From contig CANKZI010000017.1 in NCBI GenBank assembly GCA_947488595.1, positions 1 to 58,976 of the forward strand: a stretch of DNA of 58,976 nt, read 5' to 3'. This document shows positions 1-8,979 of this stretch, in pieces. The DNA comes from Flavobacteriaceae bacterium (GTDB taxonomy: Bacteria > Bacteroidota > Bacteroidia > Flavobacteriales > Flavobacteriaceae). Position 1 is the stretch's first letter. Every line of letters begins with the position of its first letter. The notes under the pieces were generated by a model that made no database searches, was not told where the DNA came from, and saw only the letters and a program-made list of their open reading frames with translations. The translations under genes were made by a program, and so were the position numbers.

Positions 1-120
1 ACTAAGCGTTTGGTGGTTGTTTCTGTCCTAGCCCAACGTCGAAAACCTAAACAGGAAATAAGCGTGTAGAAAGTTTTTTGGTTGCTTGTTTGGACCCGGG
101 TTCGATTCCCGGCGACTCCA
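1..120 (+). ncRNA. ssrA: tmRNA (transfer-messenger RNA), 3' part
   Basis: This is the 3' end of transfer-messenger RNA, which rescues stalled ribosomes by adding a degradation tag. The diagnostic piece is the T arm plus acceptor strand at about 91-120, with GGTTCGATTCC as T loop and stem, followed by the CGACTCC acceptor side and discriminator A120. The bases before it, with GC-rich pseudoknot-like segments, fit the tmRNA body. The tag-encoding part and the 5' acceptor strand lie left of the window. The 3' CCA is not encoded, because the sequence continues CAAAA, so it would be added after transcription. Confidence 0.85.
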
Positions 121-127
121 CAAAATA

Positions 128-159
128 CCGCCAACAAAATCAAGTGTTGGCGGTTTTTT
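128..159 (+). terminator. Rho-independent terminator of tmRNA
   Basis: A perfect 9-bp stem, CCGCCAACA (128-136) with TGTTGGCGG (145-153), encloses an 8-nt loop and is followed by six T. It sits directly after the tmRNA. Confidence 0.9.
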
Positions 160-230
160 ATAAAAAAAAGGGTAAAAAAAGGTAGTAATAAAACTTACTC
201 AAGTAGTGTTTGGTGCCACCTATGGAAGAT

Positions 231-350
231 TTAAAAATTACTTCGACAGTATCTTGATAAGACAATGAATTTTGCCAAGACAATAAGTAGGGTGCAATAG
301 GCTATAAAATAAGGTAGTAGGTTGGCTTGTGAAATTCGATCAATTTTCAT
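231..350 (-). CDS. Possible 39-aa membrane peptide, coupled to the VOC gene
   Basis: A 39-codon frame starts at an ATG sharing one base with the stop of the VOC gene (TAATG) and ends in TAA. The product would have a charged start (MKIDR) and one hydrophobic stretch of about 20 residues around residues 11-32, as in a single-pass membrane peptide. I do not recognise it. The stop-start overlap argues for translation; the short length and lack of a known family argue for chance or a remnant. The rest of 160-349 holds nothing I can name. Confidence 0.22.
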   Translation of the reverse strand: MKIDRISQANLLPYFIAYCTLLIVLAKFIVLSRYCRSNF

Positions 351-706
351 TACACACTTTGTCCAAAAGTGAGCAAATTATTATCTGGATCAAGCATCGA
401 GAATTCTTTTTGTCCCCAAGGTTTTATTTTAAGAGGTTCATTTGGGAGTAAATTTAGTTTTTGGTCCAATAGCTCTTGGTAAAGTTGGTCGATGTTGTCT
501 GTTCTAATATAAACTTGTCCATAATTGGCTTTGGGATCAATCGTTTTAAATTCAAAAAAGTGAATTTGAATATTGTCTTTTTGAACCATTAGATAACCGT
601 CATAATCTGCATCGCCGTATTCCTCAAAATGCAATTGGTTCAAATAAAAATCCCTGGTGATTGTTTTATCACGCATTGGCAATTTTGGATTGATAGCAGT
701 AAGCAT
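350..706 (-). CDS. VOC-family (glyoxalase/bleomycin resistance) protein
   Basis: A 118-aa protein of the vicinal oxygen chelate fold, the right length for a single small VOC unit with paired beta-alpha-beta-beta-beta motifs. Visible signs are the N-terminal AINPKLPMRD strand followed by TRDFYLNQLHF (helix after the first strand), the central IQIHFFEF strand, VYIRTDNIDQLYQEL opening the second half, and the terminal GQKEFSMLDPDNNLLTF, which is typical of bleomycin-resistance-like members. H49 and the Glu or Asp of the last strand could be metal ligands. The substrate cannot be told; binding of a small hydrophobic toxin is one possibility. It stands alone on the minus strand, convergent with the tmRNA. 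Confidence 0.85.
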   Translation of the reverse strand: MLTAINPKLPMRDKTITRDFYLNQLHFEEYGDADYDGYLMVQKDNIQIHFFEFKTIDPKANYGQVYIRTDNIDQLYQELLDQKLNLLPNEPLKIKPWGQKEFSMLDPDNNLLTFGQSV

Positions 707-780
707 ATTATTTATGTTTTGTTTTATAATTTTTCGTTTTCATTCAACTACAATTTTTTCAATACTAAAAATCTAAAAAT

Positions 781-793
781 CCAACAATCTAAA
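781..793 (+). repeat. Intergenic 13-mer CCAACAATCTAAA, copy 1
   Basis: This copy abuts the stop codon of the serine deaminase gene (794-796), inside a stretch rich in AATCTAAA words. Related copies lie at 12350-12362 and 17131-17143, each just past a stop codon. The function is unknown. Confidence 0.5.
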
Positions 794-2221
794 TCAACAA
801 TCCGCCATATTCACCGCAATTGCCAAGCCACCTTCTGATGTTTCTTTGTATTTCGAGTTCATATCTTTGGCAGTTTGCCACATGGTATCAATCACTTTGT
901 CAAGTGGTACTTTTGCGTTTTTAGCATCGGTTTCCATGGCCAATTCGGCGGCATTAATCGCTTTTATAGCGCCCATCGTATTGCGTTCAATACACGGAAT
1001 TTGTACCAAGCCACCAATCGGATCACAAGTCAAACCGAGGTGGTGTTCCATGGCAATTTCGGCCGCCATTAAAACTTGTTCGGGCGTACCGCCCATGACT
1101 TCGGTCAAAGCTGCTGCAGCCATAGCGCTGGAGACGCCAATTTCTGCTTGACAGCCACCCATTGCCGCCGAAATTGTGGATCCTTTTTTAAAGATACTAC
1201 CAATTTCGCCTGCCACCATCAAAAATTGTTTGATATGTTTTTCGTCTGCTTCGTGATTTTCGATAACCAAATAATACATCAAAACAGCGGGAATTACACC
1301 AGCACTTCCGTTGGTTGGCGCAGTAACCACGCGACCTAAAGCTGCATTGACTTCGTTTACAGCCAATGCAAAACAGGAAACCCATTTTAGGATTTGGCGG
1401 AATTTAACTTCGGTTTTTCTGATTTCTTCAAGCCATTGTTGCGGATTGCTGTAATTGGCAAGTCCGATTAGCCCTTGGTGCATGTCAAAAGCACGTCGGC
1501 GCACGTTTAATCCTCCTGGTAGTATTCCTTCAGAATGGCAACCAATGTACATACATTCGAGCATGGTGTGCCAAATTCGCATCAATTGATGGTCGATTTC
1601 GACTTCTGTACGCATCGATTTTTCATTTTCATACACGATTTCCGATATGGATTTTTTTTCGGAAATGGTATAATTGAGCAGTTCTTCTGCATTTTGAATC
1701 TGAAACGGAAAAGCACATTTTATGGCTAGTTTTTTCTTGGCAGTGTTGCGTTCTTCTTTAACTACAAATCCGCCACCTATAGAATAAAAAGTAGAAATGT
1801 ACTCGCTTGAATCATTTAAAAAAGCGGTAAAAGTCAAAGCATTGGCATGGAACGGCAAGAAATTTTTATTAAAAACAATGTCTTGTATAAAATAAAACGG
1901 AACATTCACTTCGTTACCAAGTGCTATTTCATTGGTTTCTTCGATGTTTTTGATGATTCCTGCAATGTCTTGAATCGGAATATATTCTGGATCTTGGCCC
2001 GATAATCCCAACATCACCGCTAAATCTGTGGCATGGCCTTTTCCGGTTAATGAAAGCGAACCATACAAATCGACTTTTATCCGAATGACATTTTGTAAGC
2101 TATTGTTGCTTCTCATTTCGGTTAAAAAACGTTCTGCTGCGCGCCAAGGGCCTAGGGTGTGTGAACTCGATGGGCCAACACCAATTTTTAGCATATCAAA
2201 AACAGAAATACATTCTTCCAT
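794..2221 (-). CDS. sdaA: L-serine ammonia-lyase (iron-sulfur, single chain)
   Basis: This enzyme deaminates L-serine to pyruvate and ammonia using a [4Fe-4S] cluster. The 475-aa chain has both usual domains: the N-terminal beta part starting [17 protein letters not shown], the hallmark of the family, and a C-terminal alpha part with [10 protein letters not shown], a Cys in AAMGGCQAE, and two more in LTCDPIGG and QIPCIERN; these three are the cluster ligands. The length matches the one-polypeptide form of E. coli SdaA (about 454 aa) rather than the split Bacillus form. The ATG start at 2221 places the conserved ISVFD strand at the expected N-terminus. It appears to be transcribed alone. Confidence 0.95.
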   Translation of the reverse strand: MEECISVFDMLKIGVGPSSSHTLGPWRAAERFLTEMRSNNSLQNVIRIKVDLYGSLSLTGKGHATDLAVMLGLSGQDPEYIPIQDIAGIIKNIEETNEIALGNEVNVPFYFIQDIVFNKNFLPFHANALTFTAFLNDSSEYISTFYSIGGGFVVKEERNTAKKKLAIKCAFPFQIQNAEELLNYTISEKKSISEIVYENEKSMRTEVEIDHQLMRIWHTMLECMYIGCHSEGILPGGLNVRRRAFDMHQGLIGLANYSNPQQWLEEIRKTEVKFRQILKWVSCFALAVNEVNAALGRVVTAPTNGSAGVIPAVLMYYLVIENHEADEKHIKQFLMVAGEIGSIFKKGSTISAAMGGCQAEIGVSSAMAAAALTEVMGGTPEQVLMAAEIAMEHHLGLTCDPIGGLVQIPCIERNTMGAIKAINAAELAMETDAKNAKVPLDKVIDTMWQTAKDMNSKYKETSEGGLAIAVNMADC

Positions 2222-2302
2222 AAAAGTTAAGTTTTACTCAAGCAAATATATTATTAATGCAGCTAAAAAATGTTTTTTGAATGGGTTAAAATTGAGTATT
2301 TT

Positions 2303-3577
2303 TTAATTTTTAGATAAGTTGTTTATCAATTCTGCAACAAGTCTTCCGGATTTCATGGCTGCATTTATTGAACCATTTAAAAGGTGATCACCACAAATAA
2401 AGACGTTTTCATCAATTTGCATTTGTACTGCTGTCAATTCATCGGTAACATTATTTTGATTGGGCAACGCATAATCTATGCGGTAAACTTTAAGCAATTT
2501 CCAGTCAAAAACTTTTTCTCCATACCATTGTTTTAATTCATTTTTGATATTTTCGGATAAAATATCATCGCCAATTGCAGGTATTCCGTTATAAGAAACC
2601 GAGATTAAAATTTTTCCATTTGGCGCATAATCTTTAGAAACATTAGTCAAAACAGTTAAATTGTTGACCCACTTTTTATTCTCTGAGGCATTTAAAATTA
2701 CGATTGCTTTTTTTGTTGGAGCAAAATTACTTTCAAAATAAACATTAGTAACTTGATGGTGATTTTCTTTTGGTTTTTGAATATAATTTTCGGCTAAACT
2801 TAGGGCATCAGTTGCAATAATAATTTTTTCGGAATTACTTTCAAAACCATTATCAGTAATCACTTTATTGTCAGTAATTTTTAAAACTTTGGTATTGTAA
2901 ACAACCGTATTTTGAGGAAGCATGCTTAACAATTGTTTGGGAATTTCTTCCATTCCTAAAGCTGGAATTGCAGCATCGCCTTCCGAAAACATTTTCATAA
3001 CAAAATCAAACATATTGCTCGAAGTTGTTAATTGATTTTCGAGAAAAATACCCGAGAAAAATGGTTTATAAAAACGATCAATCATTTTTGTGCTAAACCC
3101 ATAATCACTTAATTGTTTTAAAGTTGATTGTTCTTTTTGTCTAAAAATGGCAGGAATCGCAATTTGTAGCAATTTTATTTTTAAAACAAAGGTGTTTATT
3201 TTATCCTTTAAACTCCCGACAGGCGCAAAAAGTGTAGCAAATGTAGCAGAAGGACGACGGAACGGATCGGCAATTTCAAATTGTCCGCCATCATATAAAA
3301 CAGCTGCTCCAGGTAAAAATTTTTTAAGATTTAATTCTTCATAATCTAACAAGGCTTTTGTTTCGGGATAAGCCGTAAGCAATACTTGAAAACCTAAATC
3401 AAATCGAAAACCGTTTATAATTTCGGTTTTTATTCTTCCTCCAACTTTATCCGATGCTTCGATAATTTGAACGGAATACCCTTTTTTATGCAAATATACG
3501 GCTGCAGAAAGTCCTGCAATTCCAGCCCCTATAATTGTTATGGTTGGTTTCAATTTTTTATTACAAAAATACTGCAT
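2303..3577 (-). CDS. NAD(P)/FAD-dependent oxidoreductase, amine-oxidase-like
   Basis: A 424-aa flavoprotein. The N-terminal ADP-binding motif is complete (GAGIAGLSAA at about 17-26, then an acidic residue at the end of the second strand and VGGRIKTE), as in amine oxidases, protoporphyrinogen oxidases and phytoene desaturases. The C-terminal FAD motif is VFICGDHLLNGSINAAMKSG. The middle, with FYKPFFSGIFLENQL, matches a group common in flavobacteria whose substrate is not known. It is not a carotenoid desaturase by any feature I can point to, although a proteorhodopsin system lies 5 kb away. Single gene with a clear ATG start. Confidence 0.85.
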   Translation of the reverse strand: MQYFCNKKLKPTITIIGAGIAGLSAAVYLHKKGYSVQIIEASDKVGGRIKTEIINGFRFDLGFQVLLTAYPETKALLDYEELNLKKFLPGAAVLYDGGQFEIADPFRRPSATFATLFAPVGSLKDKINTFVLKIKLLQIAIPAIFRQKEQSTLKQLSDYGFSTKMIDRFYKPFFSGIFLENQLTTSSNMFDFVMKMFSEGDAAIPALGMEEIPKQLLSMLPQNTVVYNTKVLKITDNKVITDNGFESNSEKIIIATDALSLAENYIQKPKENHHQVTNVYFESNFAPTKKAIVILNASENKKWVNNLTVLTNVSKDYAPNGKILISVSYNGIPAIGDDILSENIKNELKQWYGEKVFDWKLLKVYRIDYALPNQNNVTDELTAVQMQIDENVFICGDHLLNGSINAAMKSGRLVAELINNLSKN

Positions 3578-3721
3578 TTATGATTATTCTGTAATTTTTT
3601 GATTTAAATAAATGTACAATTCAGATTTTTAATGATTTTTGAATTTAAAAATTAAACTTCTTTTAACCTATTTTAGATTATTTTACACTACCATTGCAAA
3701 AATTTTTATTTTTCCTAGTAT

Positions 3722-4366
3722 ATGAATTTTAAATATAAAATATCAGTTATAATGTCGGTTTATAATACTGATTTTCTATTAGTTAAAAGGGCAATTGATT
3801 CGGTTTTGAATCAAAGTTTTCAAGATTTTGAATTGATAATTATCGATGATGGAAGCCATAACCATTCGCAAAATTTGATTTTAGATTATGCTGTTGCAAA
3901 CGAAGATAAAATAACTTACTTGCGTCACAAAAATTGTAGCCAATCTGAATCTATTAATCGTGGCATTTTGCTTACTAATAGCGAATTTATTACAGTTATT
4001 GATGCCGATGACGAATACAAACCCAATCATTTAGAACTTTGCTTATCGGAAATAAAATCATTGGATCTGATCGCTTCTACTACGGAAACAATCGTAAACC
4101 AGGAGTCGGATTATTATGTTGCCGATCGATTTAACCCAAATGAAGTTATTCATGTAGACGATTGTATTATGTTTGCCACTTTGTTTGGTAAAAAAGAAGT
4201 TTTTACAAGTCTTAATTTTCTTAATATGTATGCAGCAGATGCGCATTTTTATGAACGAGCTGGACAACAATTTTTGGTTGAAAAGTTAGATTTAAGAACT
4301 TACATTTATTATAGAAACAACCCATGTAGCGTTAGCGCGAAAGTTAAATCACAAAATTTAAATTAA
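3722..4366 (+). CDS. Glycosyltransferase family 2 protein
   Basis: A 214-aa GT-A enzyme expected to move a sugar from a nucleotide sugar to a surface glycan or lipid. The N-terminal strand ISVIMSVYN (7-15), VLNQSFQDFELIIIDDGS (28-45) and the DADD metal site (94-97) are all in order. It has no membrane segment and is at the short end for family 2. It ends in TAA one base before the next gene, so the two genes are co-transcribed. No polysaccharide cluster surrounds them, so the acceptor is unknown. Confidence 0.88.
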   Translation: MNFKYKISVIMSVYNTDFLLVKRAIDSVLNQSFQDFELIIIDDGSHNHSQNLILDYAVANEDKITYLRHKNCSQSESINRGILLTNSEFITVIDADDEYKPNHLELCLSEIKSLDLIASTTETIVNQESDYYVADRFNPNEVIHVDDCIMFATLFGKKEVFTSLNFLNMYAADAHFYERAGQQFLVEKLDLRTYIYYRNNPCSVSAKVKSQNLN

Positions 4367-4367
4367 A

Positions 4368-5129
4368 TTGGAAATTCCACCTCAATTTAAGTTGGCCGAG
4401 AACTTGATATTAGGATGTCAGATTTCCGGTGTTTTTGATGTAAATAGAAATGAAATACTGCCAAATGACGATTTTTCGATAATTGAAAAATGGGCAAATT
4501 CTATTAGAAATTTAGATCTTCAAGCCATTATTTTTCATAATAATTTTTCAGAAAGCACAATTTTAGAACACCAGTCTGAAAATTTAATTTTTATAAAAAT
4601 AGATTACGATGTTCGTTTTAAACCCAATGTTTATCGCTATTATGTTTACAATAGATTTATTGAAAAATATGCTAGCACAATTAATTCTGTTTTTGTTAAT
4701 GATGTAGCTGATGTTTTGGTTTTAAAAAATCCATTTGTGCAGCCTTTATTTTTAAAAAACTCAAGTGCTATTTTTTGCGGAGATGAACCAACTACTTTAA
4801 ACAATAGTTGGATGAATGAACACAGTACTCATTTAAGAAAAAAAATTGCTGATTATGCTAAAATTGAAGACCAATTTCAGTCACAAACATTATTGAATTG
4901 TGGAATTATAGGTGGAAACATTTCTATTATGCAACCTTTTTTAAAATCCTTGTGGCAAATTCATGAAAAATTCAATAACGATAATGATACTGCTTTTACA
5001 GGTGATATGGGCGCTTTTAATTATATTATTCGTAAAAATTACTGTGATAAAGTGCTTCACGGAACCCCAATTAATTCTGAATTTAAAGCTTATTTTGATA
5101 ATGGAACAAACTGGTTTCAACACAAATAG
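4368..5129 (+). CDS. GT-A-like putative glycosyltransferase (family 8-like)
   Basis: A 253-aa protein that I cannot place firmly. The order of motifs resembles retaining GT-A enzymes such as family 8: a hydrophobic strand ending NDVADV (111-116, a candidate DxxD metal site), LLNCGIIGG (175-183) in place of the usual FNAGV strand, and GDMGAFNYI (212-220) where family 8 has DQDALN. The start is TTG at 4368, one base after the preceding stop; no ATG in the same frame lies near enough to keep the first strand. The tight spacing implies co-translation with the GT2 gene, so the pair may act on one glycan. Confidence 0.6.
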   Translation: MEIPPQFKLAENLILGCQISGVFDVNRNEILPNDDFSIIEKWANSIRNLDLQAIIFHNNFSESTILEHQSENLIFIKIDYDVRFKPNVYRYYVYNRFIEKYASTINSVFVNDVADVLVLKNPFVQPLFLKNSSAIFCGDEPTTLNNSWMNEHSTHLRKKIADYAKIEDQFQSQTLLNCGIIGGNISIMQPFLKSLWQIHEKFNNDNDTAFTGDMGAFNYIIRKNYCDKVLHGTPINSEFKAYFDNGTNWFQHK

Positions 5130-5137
5130 CTTTTAAA

Positions 5138-5184
5138 TGTCAGTTTGTCATATTATTTGCAGCCAAATTTAACATAAACTGACA
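5138..5184 (+). promoter_or_regulatory. Inverted repeat upstream of dnaK, possible heat-shock operator
   Basis: TGTCAGTTT (5138-5146) and AAACTGACA (5176-5184) form an exact 9-bp inverted repeat with a 29-nt spacer. The left arm continues TGTCA, giving TGTCAGTTTGTCA. It begins 9 nt after the glycosyltransferase stop and ends 88 nt before dnaK. No T-run follows immediately, which argues against a terminator. The regulator is unknown. Confidence 0.35.
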
Positions 5185-5272
5185 ATTTAAACCCTTTTTT
5201 GTAATGGCATAAAGATTGCTTTTGAGGAGACCGAGCATTAAACCGAATTTTCTAAAATTAAATAAATATAAA

Positions 5273-7159
5273 ATGGGAAAAATAATTGGAATTGATTTAG
5301 GAACAACCAACTCTTGTGTTTCAGTAATGGAGGGGCAAGAAGCAGTAGTAATTCCTAATTCTGAAGGAAAAAGAACAACACCGTCAATCATTGCATTTGT
5401 TGAAGGTGGCGAAATTAAAGTTGGAGATCCGGCAAAAAGACAAGCAGTAACCAATCCAACAAAAACAATTGGTTCGATCAAACGTTTTATGGGACACACT
5501 TTTACCGAAACTACTGGTGAAGCAAAAAGAGTTCCTTATTCAGTTGTAAAAGGCGACAACAATACGCCTAGAGTTGATATTGATGGTCGTTTATATACAC
5601 CACAAGAATTGTCAGCAATGACACTTCAAAAAATGAAAAAAACAGCCGAAGACTATCTGGGTCAAACTGTTACCGAAGCAGTTATCACAGTTCCTGCCTA
5701 CTTTAACGATGCACAACGTCAAGCTACAAAAGAAGCGGGCGAAATTGCAGGTTTAAAAGTAATGAGAATCATCAACGAGCCTACTGCTGCGGCATTGGCT
5801 TATGGTTTAGATAAAAAAGGAGTAGATCAAAAAATTGCTGTTTACGATTTAGGTGGTGGTACCTTTGATATTTCTATCCTAGAATTAGGAGACGGAGTTT
5901 TCGAAGTATTGTCAACAAATGGAGATACTCACTTGGGTGGAGATGATTTTGACCAAACCATTATTGACTGGTTGGCAGACGAATTTAATTCTGAAGAAGG
6001 AATTGACTTGCGTTTAGACCCAATGTCATTGCAAAGAATTAAAGAAGCAGCTGAAAAAGCTAAAATCGAATTGTCTTCTTCTGCTGAAACAGAAATCAAT
6101 TTGCCTTATGTTACTGCAACGGCTTCTGGACCAAAGCACTTGGTGAAAAAATTATCAAGAGCTAAATTTGAGCAATTGTCTGACGCTTTAGTAAAACGTT
6201 CGATGGAGCCAGTTGCAAAAGCGTTGAAAGATGCAGGTTTGTCAACTTCAGATATCGACGAAGTTATCCTTGTTGGAGGTTCTACAAGAATGCCAAGAAT
6301 TGCAGATGAAGTTGAAAAATTCTTTGGTAAAAAAGCATCAAAAGGAGTAAATCCTGATGAAGTTGTTGCGATTGGAGCTGCTATTCAAGGAGGAGTACTT
6401 TCTGGAGATGTAAAAGATGTATTGTTATTAGACGTTACACCTTTGTCTTTAGGAATTGAAACTATGGGTGGCGTTTTGACCAAGTTAATCGAATCGAACA
6501 CAACCATTCCAACAAAAAAATCTCAAGTGTTTTCAACAGCAGCCGATTCTCAACCTACAGTTGAAATCCACGTTTTGCAAGGAGATAGAGCGATGGCAGT
6601 TGACAATAAAACAATCGGTCGTTTTCATTTGGATGGAATTCCGCCAGCGCCAAGAGGCGTTCCACAAATCGAAGTTACTTTTGATATTGATGCCAATGGT
6701 ATTATTAAAGTTTCGGCTACCGATAAAGGAACAGGTAAGTCACATGATATTCGTATTGAAGCATCATCAGGTTTGACCGCAGAAGAAATCGAAAGAATGA
6801 AAAAAGATGCCGAAGCCAATGCTGGAGCTGATAAAATCGCCAGAGAAAGAGTTGAAAAAATCAACGAAGCTGATAGTTTGATTTTTCAAACAGAAACGCA
6901 GTTGAAAGAATTGGGTGATAAAATTACTGATGAGCACAAAACGGCCATCGAATATGCTTTAACCGAACTGAGAATGGCACACCAATCGCAAGATTTGGAA
7001 GCCATCCAAAAAGGGTTAGACAATGTTAATGCAGCTTGGAAAACAGCTACAGAAGCGATGTATGCTCAAGGCGAGCAAGGACAACAAAATGCACAACCAC
7101 AAACTGAGGCAACTCAAAACGACGATGTGCAAGATGTAGAATTTGAAGAAGTGAAGTAA
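5273..7159 (+). CDS. dnaK: Chaperone DnaK (Hsp70)
   Basis: DnaK is the ATP-dependent cytosolic chaperone working with DnaJ and GrpE. It has 628 residues, the usual length for Bacteroidota. The ATPase domain begins [14 protein letters not shown], and carries [23 protein letters not shown] and [10 protein letters not shown]; the linker [16 protein letters not shown] leads into the substrate-binding domain, followed by the helical lid and an acidic tail ending DVEFEEVK. I chose ATG 5273 because the longer frame from 5216 only adds 19 residues with no counterpart in the family. dnaJ and grpE are not adjacent. A hairpin terminator follows at 7254-7279. Confidence 0.98.
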   Translation: MGKIIGIDLGTTNSCVSVMEGQEAVVIPNSEGKRTTPSIIAFVEGGEIKVGDPAKRQAVTNPTKTIGSIKRFMGHTFTETTGEAKRVPYSVVKGDNNTPRVDIDGRLYTPQELSAMTLQKMKKTAEDYLGQTVTEAVITVPAYFNDAQRQATKEAGEIAGLKVMRIINEPTAAALAYGLDKKGVDQKIAVYDLGGGTFDISILELGDGVFEVLSTNGDTHLGGDDFDQTIIDWLADEFNSEEGIDLRLDPMSLQRIKEAAEKAKIELSSSAETEINLPYVTATASGPKHLVKKLSRAKFEQLSDALVKRSMEPVAKALKDAGLSTSDIDEVILVGGSTRMPRIADEVEKFFGKKASKGVNPDEVVAIGAAIQGGVLSGDVKDVLLLDVTPLSLGIETMGGVLTKLIESNTTIPTKKSQVFSTAADSQPTVEIHVLQGDRAMAVDNKTIGRFHLDGIPPAPRGVPQIEVTFDIDANGIIKVSATDKGTGKSHDIRIEASSGLTAEEIERMKKDAEANAGADKIARERVEKINEADSLIFQTETQLKELGDKITDEHKTAIEYALTELRMAHQSQDLEAIQKGLDNVNAAWKTATEAMYAQGEQGQQNAQPQTEATQNDDVQDVEFEEVK

Positions 7160-7253
7160 ACAGAACAACGCTTCCAATGTCAATTGGAATTGATTGAATC
7201 GCTTAGCCCGATTTTTATCGGGATCAAATAAAAAAATAGTATATTATAGAAAG

Positions 7254-7279
7254 CCGAGTAAGCAATTGCTCGGTTTTTT
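7254..7279 (+). terminator. Terminator after dnaK
   Basis: CCGAG (7254-7258) pairs with CTCGG (7269-7273), extended by AGCAATTGCT in the loop, and six T follow. A second hairpin, CCCGAT/ATCGGG (7207-7222) with a TTTT loop, lies between it and the dnaK stop. Confidence 0.75.
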
Positions 7280-7362
7280 ATGCTGTAATGCGATTGTTAA
7301 AATAATCATATATCTTAGTTTGACTTTATATTTTTGTATTTTTAAGGCAAAAAGTAATCATC

Positions 7363-7959
7363 ATGAAAAAAATGTTATTGTTATTATTCTCATTAATTGT
7401 GTTTTCTGGCTTTTGTCAAAAAAAGAAGTCGGTAGAAAAGCCAGCAAAAACAACTTCAATTTTAGCAAAATCAGAAAACTTGACTGCCGAAATGATCAAG
7501 AACAATTTGTATCTATTTATAAATACGACAGGAACAAAAAACGACACCATTCTCTTGAAAACTTTTGAAGGAAAAAATGTACCGCTAGACACCAAAATTG
7601 TAACTTTTACTGCCAAAAATACCCAATTGTATGCCGTAAGTTGGATCGAAAAAACTATAACAGCAACCAAATTAAAAACTGAAGTGGCAACAACAACTTT
7701 TACTGAAGTTTGCGAATTGACTTCTAAATCCAAAGTTTTATCGAATGCGCAAACAACTACAACAATTAAGGAAATTCATTTTTTAGACCTCAAACAAACT
7801 GTTTCTGAAACTACAGAAAAACTGCGAAAAGAAGGTTTTGAATTAATTATTGCGACTGACGGAAGCATTGTTTTAAAAAATAAAACCCAAGAAAACAAAC
7901 TGCAATACAATCAAGAATCAAAAAAATTCATACCAATTCCTACTAATAAAAAGAAATAA
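7363..7959 (+). CDS. Exported protein of unknown function
   Basis: A 198-aa protein with a clear signal peptide (MKKMLLLLFSLIVFSGF, then CQKKK; the Cys could also make it a lipoprotein, although the lipobox is poor). The mature part is rich in Thr, Lys and Val, looks beta-stranded, and has no motif I recognise. A TAnnTTTG element (7329-7336) sits 27 nt before the ATG, so it likely has its own promoter downstream of the dnaK terminator. It ends 16 nt before the convergent blh gene. Confidence 0.7.
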   Translation: MKKMLLLLFSLIVFSGFCQKKKSVEKPAKTTSILAKSENLTAEMIKNNLYLFINTTGTKNDTILLKTFEGKNVPLDTKIVTFTAKNTQLYAVSWIEKTITATKLKTEVATTTFTEVCELTSKSKVLSNAQTTTTIKEIHFLDLKQTVSETTEKLRKEGFELIIATDGSIVLKNKTQENKLQYNQESKKFIPIPTNKKK

Positions 7960-7975
7960 AAACGAAAAATTGGGT

Positions 7976-8869
7976 TTATGACTTTTTAATTGATTGAGTC
8001 ATTTTTAGAATAACCACTACATGCGGAAAAGTAATGGCGGCTAAAGTTGAGAAAAATAAGGCATTAAAAATTTTGGTTTCATTTAAAAAATAATACAACA
8101 ATGCAATGCCGATCAACGAAATTAGCCAATATAAAAAAGCGGACTTGAAATAAGCGATAAAATTTCCCCAATTAAAACTGCCATATAAAAATCGGATTTG
8201 ATCGGCCAAGGACGGGATACTATGCCACAATACAAAATACAAGGCAAATCCCCATATCAGATTGGAAGTATAAAATACGATTGCAAACACGAGGAGATAG
8301 AATGCTTCTTTAATTATTCTAGTTCTAAAAAGCAATGAAATAATACTGAAATAACAGGCAATCAACATCAATAAGATTCCAGAAAAAACAAATAGTGTTG
8401 TAAGCAAATAAGCGGGAAGATTGAATTGTGTTATGCCAAAAATTATTTGTTGCACTTCTGATTGATGAAAATAAAATACCATCGACAATACAAACAATCC
8501 ATATATAAATTGCAATATAAATTTTTTCCATTTTTGGATTTCACTTCCTATTATTTGCCAATGCTGTTCTCCAAAATGATAAGCGCTAACAAGAATAAAA
8601 AGCACTAAGGCAAACAGAGGCATAAAATTAAACAATACAAATCCCAGACCAACTATTACAATATAGCCAATGAGTATTTTAACAAAGAATAATGTTTTAT
8701 TATTTTGTTGAACTTTTTTTATAAGCACTAAATCGTTTGCGCCGTGCAAAATACCAAAGCTAAAAATCAAAGTAAACGCTACTATTATTTGACTATTTTG
8801 TGAGAATAGCGTTGCAATCCATAAGCCAAAAAAGCTACCCAAAATTGAAATATTCTTAATTTTATTCAT
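7976..8869 (-). CDS. blh: Brp/Blh-family beta-carotene 15,15'-dioxygenase
   Basis: It cleaves beta-carotene into two retinals, the chromophore of the divergent proteorhodopsin. The 297-aa protein is almost entirely membrane helices. Family histidines are visible at H42 (ILHGANDLVL), H98 and H103 (YHFGEQHW), H216 (LWHSIP) and H283 (FPHVVVI). From memory, a related enzyme has a further iron ligand four residues after the H216 equivalent; here that residue is Ser. I chose ATG 8869 over the TTG two codons upstream. A TAnnTTTG box at 8910-8917 can drive it. No carotenoid genes (crt) are in the window, so beta-carotene must come from elsewhere in the genome. Confidence 0.93.
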   Translation of the reverse strand: MNKIKNISILGSFFGLWIATLFSQNSQIIVAFTLIFSFGILHGANDLVLIKKVQQNNKTLFFVKILIGYIVIVGLGFVLFNFMPLFALVLFILVSAYHFGEQHWQIIGSEIQKWKKFILQFIYGLFVLSMVFYFHQSEVQQIIFGITQFNLPAYLLTTLFVFSGILLMLIACYFSIISLLFRTRIIKEAFYLLVFAIVFYTSNLIWGFALYFVLWHSIPSLADQIRFLYGSFNWGNFIAYFKSAFLYWLISLIGIALLYYFLNETKIFNALFFSTLAAITFPHVVVILKMTQSIKKS

Positions 8870-8909
8870 AAACAAATATTAAATTTTCAACTAAAAATAT
8901 AAATAATAT

Positions 8910-8950
8910 CAAATATAGTAAATTATTTTATTTGCGTTTTATTATATTTG
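8910..8950. promoter_or_regulatory. Divergent blh / proteorhodopsin promoter region
   Basis: Two exact TATATTTG boxes face apart: 8910-8917 (minus strand, toward blh, 41 nt before its ATG) and 8943-8950 (plus strand, toward the rhodopsin, 29 nt before its ATG). Neither has a TTG box at the usual 18-23 nt spacing, which suggests dependence on an activator. The light or nutrient response is not visible in sequence. Confidence 0.55.
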
Positions 8951-8979
8951 TCTTAACAATAACGCAAAACCATTTATTT

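Noticed and set aside
5140..5499. 119-codon minus-strand frame over the dnaK start
   Set aside because: It lies antisense to the conserved ATPase start of dnaK and has no family features.
7207..7222. CCCGAT/ATCGGG hairpin as the main dnaK terminator
   Set aside because: No T-run follows it; the hairpin at 7254-7279 has one.
7194..7568. 124-codon frame after dnaK
   Set aside because: It spans the dnaK terminator and overlaps, in another frame, the 198-aa gene, which has a signal peptide and its own promoter box.
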